DNA of 34,406 nucleotides, from assembly GCA_964522665.1 (NCBI GenBank), contig CAZFVY010000081.1:1-34406 (forward strand), in the 5' to 3' direction. The DNA is from CAZFVY01 sp964522665 (GTDB taxonomy: Bacteria > Verrucomicrobiota > Verrucomicrobiia > Limisphaerales > CAZFVY01). The notes beneath the pieces were generated by a model. The model worked only from the letters and a program-made list of their open reading frames with translations. It was not told where the DNA came from and ran no database searches. Numbering within the stretch: the first letter of the stretch is position 1; each line of letters opens with the position of its first letter. A program made the translations under genes and the position numbers. Of the stretch, positions 8,495 to 16,012 are shown piece by piece.

Positions 8495-8523
8495 CACGGC
8501 TCGGCGGAGCCTCGCCCCACCAT
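8495..8523 (+). repeat. Dispersed repeat, family C
   Basis: A 29-bp stretch beginning CACGGCTCGGCGGAGCCTCG and ending CCCCACCAT is matched exactly in reverse at 24421-24449. It contains the palindrome GGCTCGGCGGAGCC. Related text (ATTCAGGGTTCGAGGGACTC, then CACCCCACCATCC) follows at 8877-8910 and, as a variant, at 24483-24514. Confidence 0.6.
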
Positions 8524-8640
8524 TCACTGTGGCGCATTCTTGCCTTGATCACGCCGCGGCGAGAAAAGCTGCCACTCAACGTGTTCTCTGGCCATGCAAC
8601 TGACTATGCAGCAAAGTTTTATCGCTTAAGTAAGCGCCAT

Positions 8641-8800
8641 TCTCCCTGCGGGACTTACGCATGTTCACGAACCCGACTCGGCGTTGAAACGCAGAGCTAT
8701 TCCCATCGGCCCTTCCAGGGCCGCGGTCTCGCGGTAGGCTGCTTCCGGGCGCCTCGTTCCCTAGAGAGCGAATTCCTGCGGATACCGGCGTATCCGGTCA
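8641..8800 (+). repeat. Dispersed repeat, family A, extended copy
   Basis: The left half is a family-A unit (CCCTGCGGGAC, ACTCGGCGTTGAAACG, GAGCTATTCCCATCGGCCCT). The right half continues with CCAGGGCCGCGGTCTCGCGG, a CCGGGCGCC block, CCTAGAGAGCGAATTC and CGGATAC. The whole length matches the reverse complement of 12745-12918 with scattered substitutions. It lies in the 853-bp gap 8178-9030, which holds no convincing gene. Confidence 0.65.
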
Positions 8801-9030
8801 GCTGAAGAATTCTGTCTCGGGCGCCGCTGACGGGATTAGCCTCGCCTGTTCTGTCGAACGTCACTGCGGGCGATCGATTCAGGGTTCGAGGGACTCTCAC
8901 CCCACCATCCATTTACGTTTGGGAGCGCCCGGTTTCCGCCGCGGCCCAGTTGCAAAATCCCGCGAGTGGCGTAGGGTTGGCGATCATCAGCGCTCGTCAA
9001 GGCGGGAACTTTTGCGCTGGGAGATTTGGC

Positions 9031-9819
9031 ATGAGCGGAGTATCCAACTACACGGGATTCCGGGCGGGGAGCTCAGCCCCGCGCGCGTGGGCGTTTACCC
9101 TGATCGAACTGCTCGTGGTCATCGCCATTATCGCGATCCTGGCCGCGTTGCTCCTGCCCGCCTTGTCCAAGGCGAAGGCGCAGTCCCGCGGCGCCGCCTG
9201 CAAAAGTCTCCTGCGCCAGATGGGCTTGAGCATCACGATGTACGCCGATGACAATGGGGCGTATCCGCCGCTCGAAATGCTTAAGAGCCTGACCGATCTC
9301 GAGGCGAATCCGCCGATGTGGACGACGCTCGCGCTCGTGCCGTACGGCTTTTACCACACCAGCTCGGCCGGCTACGTCCCTCCCCCGACCTGTCCGGAAA
9401 GGGATTCGCGCGCGGTGCATGGCTCCTATGGCTACAACGCTTACGGCGCCGAGCCGGAGACCGCCGCCGGATTCCCACACAATCTCGGGTTGGGCCAAAT
9501 CGTTTACCTCACGGAACCGGCGACGATCGCGCGTCTCGTCAAGCCGCAGAACGTACTATCCCCGGCCGACATGATCGCCGTCGGCGACCTCTGGAGCATC
9601 GATTTTCCCGCGTATGAAACCGCGCCCTGGATCGCTCCCGAGCCTACCTTGCGCAGCGTCTGGCCCGGAACCCTGCACCATGGCGGCGCGAACATGCTTT
9701 TTTGCGATACGCACGTCGAGTACGCGAGACAGACGAACTGGATGGCGCCGACCGACGCCGCCCTGCGCCGCTGGAATAATGACCACGCTCCCCACCAGGA
9801 ACTGCGCCCGAAGCCGTAG
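9031..9819 (+). CDS. Type II secretion/pilin-like protein with prepilin N-terminus (copy 1)
   Basis: A 262-aa pseudopilin-like protein. The ATG at 9031 is chosen because GGGAG lies 7 nt upstream and because it puts the prepilin peptidase site close to the N-terminus. The site reads A-FTLIELLVV with Phe22 as mature residue 1, Glu at +5, then a hydrophobic helix to about residue 47. The C-terminus has HHGGANMLFCDTHVEY, a variant of the verrucomicrobial/planctomycetal H-x9-DG signature in which Asp-Gly has become Asp-Thr. Ala, not the textbook Gly, precedes the cleavage site. Such proteins are numerous in these phyla and their role is mostly unknown. It overlaps the next gene by 41 bp. Confidence 0.88.
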   Translation: MSGVSNYTGFRAGSSAPRAWAFTLIELLVVIAIIAILAALLLPALSKAKAQSRGAACKSLLRQMGLSITMYADDNGAYPPLEMLKSLTDLEANPPMWTTLALVPYGFYHTSSAGYVPPPTCPERDSRAVHGSYGYNAYGAEPETAAGFPHNLGLGQIVYLTEPATIARLVKPQNVLSPADMIAVGDLWSIDFPAYETAPWIAPEPTLRSVWPGTLHHGGANMLFCDTHVEYARQTNWMAPTDAALRRWNNDHAPHQELRPKP

Positions 9820-10732
9820 GCCGGGCCGCCTCAATCAGCCGCCGCGAACGCCGCCGACGAATTCCGTGGCGCTCGCCTTCACGTTGCTCGAGTTATTGGT
9901 GGTCGTCGCGATCATCGCCATCCTCGCGAGCTTGCTCCTAGCGGGATTGACCCGCGCTCAACAGTCAGCTTATTCCGCCGTCTGCAAAAGTAATTTGCGG
10001 CAGATGGGGATCGGGCTGCTGCTCTACGTCGGCGACGCTGAGGCGTATCCGCCCTATGAGGCGGAGGGCATTGATCCGCAGGGTAATCCGCAGTGGCAAA
10101 TGTGGTTCGAGTACCTGGAAAAATACACGGGCGCGAACTGGCCGCCTAGGAATTGGCCGCTGACTTCGCCCACGAATAGTCCCCTCCCGTCCGTCGGGGG
10201 CGGTCTCTACGCCTGCCCGGCCTACAATCACCGCGCCGGCGTCTATAGCTACAGCCGCCGTTCCTCGGCGTATGGCGCCTATGGCTACAACTGGGTCGGC
10301 AGCGACGCAAGCGGGGTCCTCGGGCTGGGATTGGGTGGCAAGACCTACGTTTCCGCAGGCACGGGCAATCTTCCCGCCACCCGCGAAAGCCAGGCGCTTC
10401 ATCCGAGCGAGCTGATCGCGTTGGGCGATTCGATCCTCTACCGAGGCCATTTAGGCTGGGGCCTCATGGGCAGCGCCGACATCGGGCTGATAGATGTCTG
10501 GACGCCGCAATACCGCTCACCCGCCACACCCTGGGTTTTGGCGCCGGCGTCCGAGACCGGGACGCTCAATCGGACCCGACACAACGATCGCTTGAACGTG
10601 CTGTTCTGTGACGGACATGTCACGGCGTTCAGGCGGGAGGAGCTTTTTAACTCGCATGACGAAACGGCCCTCAAACGGTGGAATAACGACAACTTGCCTC
10701 ACACCGAATCGCTGCCGTCCAATCTGCGCTAA
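9779..10732 (+). CDS. Type II secretion/pilin-like protein with prepilin N-terminus (copy 2)
   Basis: A 317-aa paralogue of the preceding gene. From ATG 9779, inside the end of copy 1, the prepilin site is A-FTLLELLVVV with Phe34 as mature residue 1; a GTG at 9866 would leave only a four-residue leader. After the helix come the conserved CKSNLRQMGIGLLLYVGDAEAYPP-like stretch and the C-terminal signature HNDRLNVLFCDGHV, a proper H-x9-DG. Both proteins end with a KRWNND/RRWNND motif. The overlap suggests coupled expression and perhaps a shared envelope structure. The gene converges on the PQQ-like gene; 89 bp separate the stops. Confidence 0.88.
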   Translation: MTTLPTRNCARSRRPGRLNQPPRTPPTNSVALAFTLLELLVVVAIIAILASLLLAGLTRAQQSAYSAVCKSNLRQMGIGLLLYVGDAEAYPPYEAEGIDPQGNPQWQMWFEYLEKYTGANWPPRNWPLTSPTNSPLPSVGGGLYACPAYNHRAGVYSYSRRSSAYGAYGYNWVGSDASGVLGLGLGGKTYVSAGTGNLPATRESQALHPSELIALGDSILYRGHLGWGLMGSADIGLIDVWTPQYRSPATPWVLAPASETGTLNRTRHNDRLNVLFCDGHVTAFRREELFNSHDETALKRWNNDNLPHTESLPSNLR

Positions 10733-10792
10733 CAGCCCGTAAAAAAGCTCTGGTTATTCCTTATTCTATTAACGGGCGGCTAAGACTTCCGC

Positions 10793-10814
10793 GGCGGCGC
10801 GGCGCCGCGCCGCC
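10793..10814. terminator. Perfect 22-bp palindrome between convergent genes
   Basis: GGCGGCGCGGC at 10793-10803 is exactly complementary to GCCGCGCCGCC at 10804-10814. It lies between the convergent stops at 10732 and 10822 and could terminate either transcript as a very stable hairpin. There is no T run on either side, so an intrinsic terminator is only a possibility; a cruciform or protein-binding site is the alternative. Confidence 0.45.
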
Positions 10815-10821
10815 CCTCCCG

Positions 10822-12570
10822 TCAGCGGTTCGCGAGCGCGAGGCGGAAGGCGGCCATCTCTTCGCTGTTGCGAACGAGCAGGAGGTCACCGGTCAGGACG
10901 GGGTGGTTCCAGGTCTTGCCCTTGATCGCGGGACGCCGCGCCAGTTCGGTGAAATCGTTCGGGGTCGCCCCGACCAGCGCCAAGTCTCCCTCCTCGGACA
11001 GCGCCAACAGCAGGTCTTGATCGGGCAAGAGGATAATCTGGCCGGCGCCGTAGCGGCCCCCTTTCCATTTGCGTTTGCCATCCTGGAGATCGATGCAGGC
11101 GAGGATGCTGCCGTCGAACCCGTAAGCGTGGCCGCCGTGAACCACGTAGTCGTTGAAGTACGGTTTCAGGCCTTTCGAGGTCCACCGCTCCGCGACGGTC
11201 CAGCCGCCGGGTCCATGCGTCACGTTCAGGCGGCGCGTGCCGACGCCGCCGGCTCCGCCGCCGGTGCTGATCAAGACGTCGCCGTCCTCGGTCAGGGCGG
11301 GCTGCACGATCGCGGCGCCGGGCCACGAATTCTCCCAGAGCCGCGCGCCGTCGGCGGGCGCGACGCTGGTCGCGCCGATGCCGTTGAGTTGCAGGACTTG
11401 CGGCACACCGGCGAGCGTCATCAAGTGGGGTGAGCTATAACTGACGCCGTTGGTTTGGCCCACCCAACGGCGGGCGCCGGTCGCCCGGTCGTAGGCCACG
11501 AGCGCGCCGGCATAGACGATGACGACGTCCCCGACCACCAACGGGGACCCGCTAAAACCCCAGTGCGGAACGTGGGCGCCGGTGTCGGTCACGGCCTGGC
11601 GCGACCACGCGATCGCGCCCGTCGCGGGATCGAGCGCGTTCAGGAGGCCGGTCGCGCCGAACGCGTAGAGGCGGCCGCCGCTCAGGGTCGGCGTCGCGCG
11701 CGGTCCGGCGCCGCCGTTCGACTCCCAGAACCGCACGGGGTCCTCGTGCGTCCAAACCGGCTCGCCAGTGGCGGCGCGATAGCAGGCGACCAGCTCGTGT
11801 TCACCGCGCTGTTCCTGAGTGTAAAAAAGGTCTCCGCTCACCGCGAAGGAAGACCAGCCCGGGCCAATCGGGCGGCGCCAAAGCTCGACCGGCGGCGAGG
11901 TTGTCCAGTCGGTTTGGATTTTCGGTCCGTGACTGGCGCCGTCGCGCCGCGGGCCGCGAAAGCCGGGCCATTCGGCGGTGGATTTGGCGGTCGGGGCGGC
12001 GACGATCGGCGCCGCGACGGACGGCGCTTTTTGCGCTTCGCTCGTGCGATCGGTCAGGCGTTCTTCGGGCGTCTTCGACCAGCGCCAGGCCAACTGCGCG
12101 TCGCCGTCCCCCGTGATGCCTTCGGTCCGCAGCAGCGTCCACATCCCGCAGGCCAAGAGCGTGACGCCGACCAGCGCGAGTCGGCGCGGCCGCGGCGCGA
12201 GCCGGCCGCAGACCACCGCCCAACCGACGAGCGCCACGCTGAGAGCGGGAACGGCATAGATGAACAACATCAAGCCCATCATCCCGGTCCGGATCGAAAT
12301 GTGGACGACGCGCGTCGTCACGAAAAGCCCGACTCCCATCAGGACGAGCGCGCCCAAGCGCTCGAGCCACGGCGTCCGGCTGAAGCCAAGCCACCAGACC
12401 ACGATCAACAGACTGCCGATGAACGCGCCCAACACCGACCAGATCTTGGCCTCGGGAAAGACCGTGGTTAATGCGAACCGGCAGAGCATTACCAGCGCCG
12501 CGGCCGCGACGCCGGGCCACAAGCGGAGCGGTTTCGGTGAGGTCGTCGCTTCAAAGGGTGCGTTGGACAT
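10822..12570 (-). CDS. PQQ-like beta-propeller repeat protein with N-terminal membrane helices
   Basis: A 582-aa membrane-anchored protein. Residues about 18-155 contain roughly five hydrophobic helices (WPGVAAAALVMLCRFALTTV, an IGSLLIVVWWLGF segment, further helices to about 150). The remainder begins WPGFRGPRRDGASHG and is a BamB/quinoprotein-like beta-propeller with repeated blades such as DLFYTQEQRG, RLYAFGATGLLNALDPATG and VIVYAGALVAYDRATG. In this family, outside true dehydrogenases, PQQ is usually not bound, so a scaffold or an envelope role is likely. No catalytic motif is visible. No neighbour on the same strand is close. Starts at ATG 12570. Confidence 0.85.
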   Translation of the reverse strand: MSNAPFEATTSPKPLRLWPGVAAAALVMLCRFALTTVFPEAKIWSVLGAFIGSLLIVVWWLGFSRTPWLERLGALVLMGVGLFVTTRVVHISIRTGMMGLMLFIYAVPALSVALVGWAVVCGRLAPRPRRLALVGVTLLACGMWTLLRTEGITGDGDAQLAWRWSKTPEERLTDRTSEAQKAPSVAAPIVAAPTAKSTAEWPGFRGPRRDGASHGPKIQTDWTTSPPVELWRRPIGPGWSSFAVSGDLFYTQEQRGEHELVACYRAATGEPVWTHEDPVRFWESNGGAGPRATPTLSGGRLYAFGATGLLNALDPATGAIAWSRQAVTDTGAHVPHWGFSGSPLVVGDVVIVYAGALVAYDRATGARRWVGQTNGVSYSSPHLMTLAGVPQVLQLNGIGATSVAPADGARLWENSWPGAAIVQPALTEDGDVLISTGGGAGGVGTRRLNVTHGPGGWTVAERWTSKGLKPYFNDYVVHGGHAYGFDGSILACIDLQDGKRKWKGGRYGAGQIILLPDQDLLLALSEEGDLALVGATPNDFTELARRPAIKGKTWNHPVLTGDLLLVRNSEEMAAFRLALANR

Positions 12571-12744
12571 ATCGAGGTGGCCGTTTCCGGCGGGTTCAGG
12601 ATTTAGGGCTTAATCATTGTGCGGTAGATGCTGCAGCCCATCCGCCGCGTCGAAGGTACCTTGGTACTCACATCATCAGCATCGCGGAATAAGCCGGAGC
12701 AGGCAAACGGATTCGGCGGGGAGCGGGCCGGTGTGAAACCGAGT

Positions 12745-12918
12745 CCTGCCGCCGATCTGATTCGCGAGTGTCCGTACGAATTCGTTGTCTAGGAAACGCG
12801 GCGCCCGGGAGCGGCCAACCGCCAGACCACGGCCCGGGAAGGGCCGATGATAATAGCTCGGCGTTTCAAAGCCGAGTTCGGTTCGTGATCACGGTTAAGT
12901 CACGGAGGGACGGCTGAC
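12745..12918 (-). repeat. Dispersed repeat, family A, extended inverted copy
   Basis: Read on the minus strand it has the family-A edge (CAGCCGTCCCTCCGTGAC), the CTCGGCTTTGAAACGCCGAG hairpin, CATCGGCCCTTCCCGGGCCG, and then CCGGGCGCCGCGTTTCCTAG and GAATTCGTACGGACAC. The same order is found on the plus strand at 8641-8800. The following copy at 12986-13071 is in the opposite orientation, so the two form a head-to-head pair in the 963-bp gene-free stretch 12571-13533. Confidence 0.65.
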
Positions 12919-12985
12919 GTCAGAACGTTCAAACCAAAGCTGCCAACCCACACGGACGACCTTATGCTGCGGGCGATCAATCAGT

Positions 12986-13071
12986 TTCAGCCGTCCCTCC
13001 GGGACTTTTAATTACTTTGCACGGAACTCGGCGTTGAAACGCCGAGCTACTCTCGGTCGTCCCTCCGGGAC
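12986..13071 (+). repeat. Dispersed palindromic repeat, family A
   Basis: CAGCCGTCCCTCCGGGAC, a spacer, ACTCGGCGTTGAAACGCCGA (perfect stem CTCGGCG/CGCCGAG), GCTACTCTCGGTCGTCCCTC and GGGAC. It is nearly the exact reverse complement of 29760-29845. A GAAGAATTCTGTCTC string at 13121-13135 recurs at 8805-8819, downstream of another family-A copy. Confidence 0.75.
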
Positions 13072-13200
13072 CGAGGGAATCGCCGACAATGTGAGCTTCA
13101 AGTCTCGGGGTCCCGCGGAAGAATTCTGTCTCACACCCGGGCGGGATGGGCGCTACTTCCAGTTGTCGAGTTGGGGGGGGTTTTGAGGTGGTGGCTTAAG

Positions 13201-13314
13201 GGGACGGGCGGAACCGTCCCGGTCTTACAGACCGGAACAATTAGTAAAAGAGGCCGAATTCCTGGGATTACGCTTTGCTCCATCCCAGGCTATCACATCA
13301 TGGGCTTTCAGCCC
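13201..13314. repeat. Cluster of four consecutive hairpins upstream of the cysteine desulfurase
   Basis: Four perfect stems lie in 114 bp: GGGACGG/CCGTCCC (13201-13220), CCGGTCT/AGACCGG (13219-13235, 3-nt loop), CCTGGGAT/ATCCCAGG (13261-13289, 13-nt loop) and GGGCT/AGCCC (13302-13314, 3-nt loop). An open frame runs through it in phase with the cysteine desulfurase but shows no family conservation, so it is not treated as coding. Confidence 0.6.
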
Positions 13315-13533
13315 GTTCCAACCCGAAGCTTCGCGTCCGCTCGTTCCAAAATACGGCTACGACTCAAGGCCTCGGCCAGACGCCGAGCTTCTTTCGGTGG
13401 GTCGAGGAGCCGCCGAGTCCTGAAAAAGCGGCGCGATCGCCGATTTGCTAACCATGCCTCGATCCCTGCCTTAGAGCGCCGTCTTCCAATCGTTGGCTCG
13501 CTTTCGCGGGGGTTTGCCGTTATCGGTCAACGT

Positions 13534-14682
13534 GTGCGGACGATTTATTTCGACTACAACGCGACGACGCCGTTGGACCCGGCGGTGCGCGAGGCGATGG
13601 CGCCGTTTCTAGGCGCTAACTTCGGCAATCCCTCGAGCGTGCATCACGTCGGGCGCGCGGCGCGGGCGGCGTTGGATGACGCGCGCGACCGGGTGGCCGC
13701 GTTTCTGGGCTGCAAACCGGCGCAAATCATTTTCACCAGTGGCGGAACGGAGGCGAGCAACCTGGCGATTTTCGGCGCGGCTCGCCGCCAGCGGCCGAAG
13801 GGTAGGCACTTGATCACTTCGGCGGTGGAGCATCATGCGGTTTTGCACAGTTTTCAGTACCTCGCCAAACACGAGGGGTTTGACGTCACGTTCCTGCCGG
13901 TCGATGACCAAGGCGTGGTCTCGCCCGCCGCCCTGGAGGCGGCGCTGCGGGCCGAGACGACCCTGGTGTCGGTGATGGCGGCCAACAACGAGACCGGCGT
14001 GATCCAGCAGGTAAGCGCGTTGGGCCGCATCTGTCAGGAGCGCGGAACGCTGTTCCACACCGACGCCGTGCAATGGTTTGGCAAGGAACCGTTCTCGCAC
14101 ATCGATCAATTCAAGGCCGATTTTGTCTCCATTTGCGCGCATAAGTTCCATGGGCCTAAGGGCGCAGGGGCGCTTTTTGCGCGTTCGCCGCTGGCCTTCG
14201 ATCCGATCCTGTTTGGGGGCGGCCACGAAAATGAACGCCGCGCCGGCACCGAGAATCCCGCCACGATCGTTGGTTTTGCCGAGGCGTTGGAACGGTTCGT
14301 CAAGGTTCCAGTGTTCGATCGCGCCAAGCTCGCGCCTTTGGCCGCCCGACTCGGAACGGCAGCTTTGCTGGCGCCGGACGTTAACGAACTGGGTTCGCGC
14401 GCCAAGCGGCTCAGCAATACCGTGGCTCTAACGATAAAGGGTTGCGACAGCATCGCTCTGCTGGCGGCGCTCGATCTGGCCGGGATTTGCGCTTCGAGCG
14501 GTTCCGCCTGCTCTTCGGGGTCGATCGAGCCGTCTCACGTCCTCTTGGCGATGGGCTTGCCACCCGAGAGGGCGAATTCGCTGGTTCGATTTTCCTTGGG
14601 CAGGGACTCCGCGCTAGAGGAGGTCGAAGCCGTTCTCGCCGCCTTCCCGGCGATGGTCGCTCAAATCCGCGGTTCCCAGTAA
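13534..14682 (+). CDS. Cysteine desulfurase, NifS/IscS family
   Basis: A 382-aa PLP enzyme that takes sulfur from cysteine for Fe-S clusters and thiolated tRNA. The GTG at 13534 is chosen because the family starts exactly with YFDYNATTPLDPAVREAM; the in-frame extension back to 13171 is repeat DNA. Seen are the FGNPSSVHHVGR segment, TSGGTEASNLAIFG, the SICAHKFHGPKGAGAL region carrying the PLP lysine, RRAGTENPATIVGF, and the sulfur-carrying cysteine in SSGSACSSGSIEPSHVL. That loop is of the NifS/IscS (class I) type. No iscU, iscR or thiI is in the window, so the acceptor is unknown. dnaN follows 205 bp downstream on the same strand. No strong ribosome site precedes the GTG. Confidence 0.93.
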   Translation: MRTIYFDYNATTPLDPAVREAMAPFLGANFGNPSSVHHVGRAARAALDDARDRVAAFLGCKPAQIIFTSGGTEASNLAIFGAARRQRPKGRHLITSAVEHHAVLHSFQYLAKHEGFDVTFLPVDDQGVVSPAALEAALRAETTLVSVMAANNETGVIQQVSALGRICQERGTLFHTDAVQWFGKEPFSHIDQFKADFVSICAHKFHGPKGAGALFARSPLAFDPILFGGGHENERRAGTENPATIVGFAEALERFVKVPVFDRAKLAPLAARLGTAALLAPDVNELGSRAKRLSNTVALTIKGCDSIALLAALDLAGICASSGSACSSGSIEPSHVLLAMGLPPERANSLVRFSLGRDSALEEVEAVLAAFPAMVAQIRGSQ

Positions 14683-14734
14683 CCACGGGATAGCCGGTGA
14701 ATAGCCTGTCATCAAACCTCGTTGCCTTCGACCA

Positions 14735-14751
14735 CCCGGTTTTCGACCGGG
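14735..14751. terminator. Short hairpin after the cysteine desulfurase
   Basis: CCCGGT, 5-nt loop TTTCG, ACCGGG: a perfect 6-bp stem 52 bp past the cysteine desulfurase stop. No T run follows directly, so this is a weak terminator candidate that would separate the gene from dnaN. Confidence 0.3.
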
Positions 14752-14826
14752 GTTTCCGGCGAGCTTTTAGGCGCTCCGAATCGGCGTATCTCTTTGGCGC
14801 CACCGGGCGAGCGCGAGTTGCTGGCC

Positions 14827-14835
14827 TTATCCACA
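14827..14835 (+). promoter_or_regulatory. Perfect DnaA box upstream of dnaN
   Basis: TTATCCACA matches the classic DnaA box exactly, 53 bp before the dnaN start. It is followed by an AT-rich stretch (about 14836-14880). A single box suits DnaA control of dnaN; an origin would normally have several boxes, and no second perfect one is visible here. Confidence 0.5.
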
Positions 14836-14887
14836 ACCCTTAATAAGAAGCTTTTCTTTTGTTCAATCACATCATATTACTGAGGGA

Positions 14888-15997
14888 ATGAAACTGACGA
14901 TTGCCAAAGAGCAAATCCTCAACGGACTGCAAGCCGTGCAAAACATCGTCGCGTCGCGCACCACCTTGCCCGTTTTGTCGAACGTTTTGCTCAATGCCAA
15001 GGACGGCAAGCTGGAACTGACCGCGACGGATTTGGACGTGACGATTTCAGCGACCGTGGACGCGAGCGTCAAGGAACCGGGCGCGGCCACGCTGCCGGTG
15101 AAGCGATTGTTCGGCATCGTCCGGGAATTGGCGGCGGCTGAGGTCGAGATCGATATCAGCGAGAAGAATGTTTGCAGCCTGCGGGCCGGTTCGTCGTTTT
15201 ACAAAATCCACGGTTTGGCCGCGGAGGAATTTCCGCCGCTGCCGAGTTTTGCCGATGACCGTAAAATCACGCTGCCGCAGGAAAAAGTGAAGGCGATGCT
15301 GCGGCGGACGGTCTTCGCGATTTCGAGTGACGAGACGCGTTACGTCCTGAACGGCCTGTATTTCAGTTTCAAGGACCATAAAGTGGCCGTCGTGGCGACC
15401 GATGGCCGGCGGCTGGCGTTGGTCGAAGAGGAGACGGAAATCGCGGACGAGAGCAAAGGCGAATTGATCGTCCCCTCGAAGGCGATCAACGAATTGAACC
15501 GGTTGGTCCAGACGAAGGGCGAACTGGAGATTCGCTACACGCAGAATCAGGTGAGTTTTCTGTTGCGGGACGAGCAGGGGCACGAGACGAAATTGATGTC
15601 GAAGCTCGTCGATGGCACCTATCCAAATTATCGACAGGTGATTCCGGCGGAAACCAAGGAGCGCATCGCCTTGGAGCGCGAAGAATTTTTGCACGCCTTG
15701 CGCCGCGCCGAGATCATGACGAGCGAGAAGTCGAACTCGGTGAAATTGAGTTTCACGCGGAACAGTTTGGTCATCACGGCGAACACCCCGGAAGTCGGCG
15801 AAGGCCAGGAAAGCTTGGCGATCAACTACAAAGGCAAGGACTTGGCGGTGGCGTTCAATCCGGCGTTTCTGATGGACCCGCTCAAAGCCGTCGATGACGA
15901 CGAGATTTTCCTCGAATTGTCAGACGAATTAAGCCCCGGTTTGGTGAAGACGAACGGTCCGTTCCTCTACGTCATCATGCCGATGCGGATGAGCTGA
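14888..15997 (+). CDS. dnaN: DNA polymerase III beta subunit (sliding clamp)
   Basis: A 369-aa ring-forming clamp that tethers DNA polymerase to DNA. The three-fold repeated clamp domain is recognisable: the first starts MKLTIAKEQILNGLQAVQNIVASRTTLPVLSNVLL-like, the second has RRTVFAISSDETRYVLNGLYF and VAVVATDGRRLALVE, and the third ends with the near-invariant P-M-R/M segment (YVIMPMRMS). Length is normal (about 365-375). GAGGGA just before the ATG is the likely ribosome site. dnaN is not next to dnaA or recF in this window; its left neighbour is a cysteine desulfurase and its right neighbour is a convergent HEAT-repeat gene 15 bp away. Confidence 0.97.
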   Translation: MKLTIAKEQILNGLQAVQNIVASRTTLPVLSNVLLNAKDGKLELTATDLDVTISATVDASVKEPGAATLPVKRLFGIVRELAAAEVEIDISEKNVCSLRAGSSFYKIHGLAAEEFPPLPSFADDRKITLPQEKVKAMLRRTVFAISSDETRYVLNGLYFSFKDHKVAVVATDGRRLALVEEETEIADESKGELIVPSKAINELNRLVQTKGELEIRYTQNQVSFLLRDEQGHETKLMSKLVDGTYPNYRQVIPAETKERIALEREEFLHALRRAEIMTSEKSNSVKLSFTRNSLVITANTPEVGEGQESLAINYKGKDLAVAFNPAFLMDPLKAVDDDEIFLELSDELSPGLVKTNGPFLYVIMPMRMS

Positions 15998-16012
15998 GGA
16001 TGGCTGGTAGTC

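Noticed and set aside
8178..9030. CRISPR array or IS element in the repeat-rich gap
   Set aside because: Repeats are few, irregularly spaced, of different families and orientations, and no transposase or cas gene is present.
13171..13533. 121-codon in-frame extension of the cysteine desulfurase
   Set aside because: It is Arg/Ser-rich, runs through the hairpin cluster, and the conserved family start lies at 13534.
14683..14887. Full replication origin
   Set aside because: Only one perfect DnaA box was found and dnaA is absent; retained only as a regulatory candidate.
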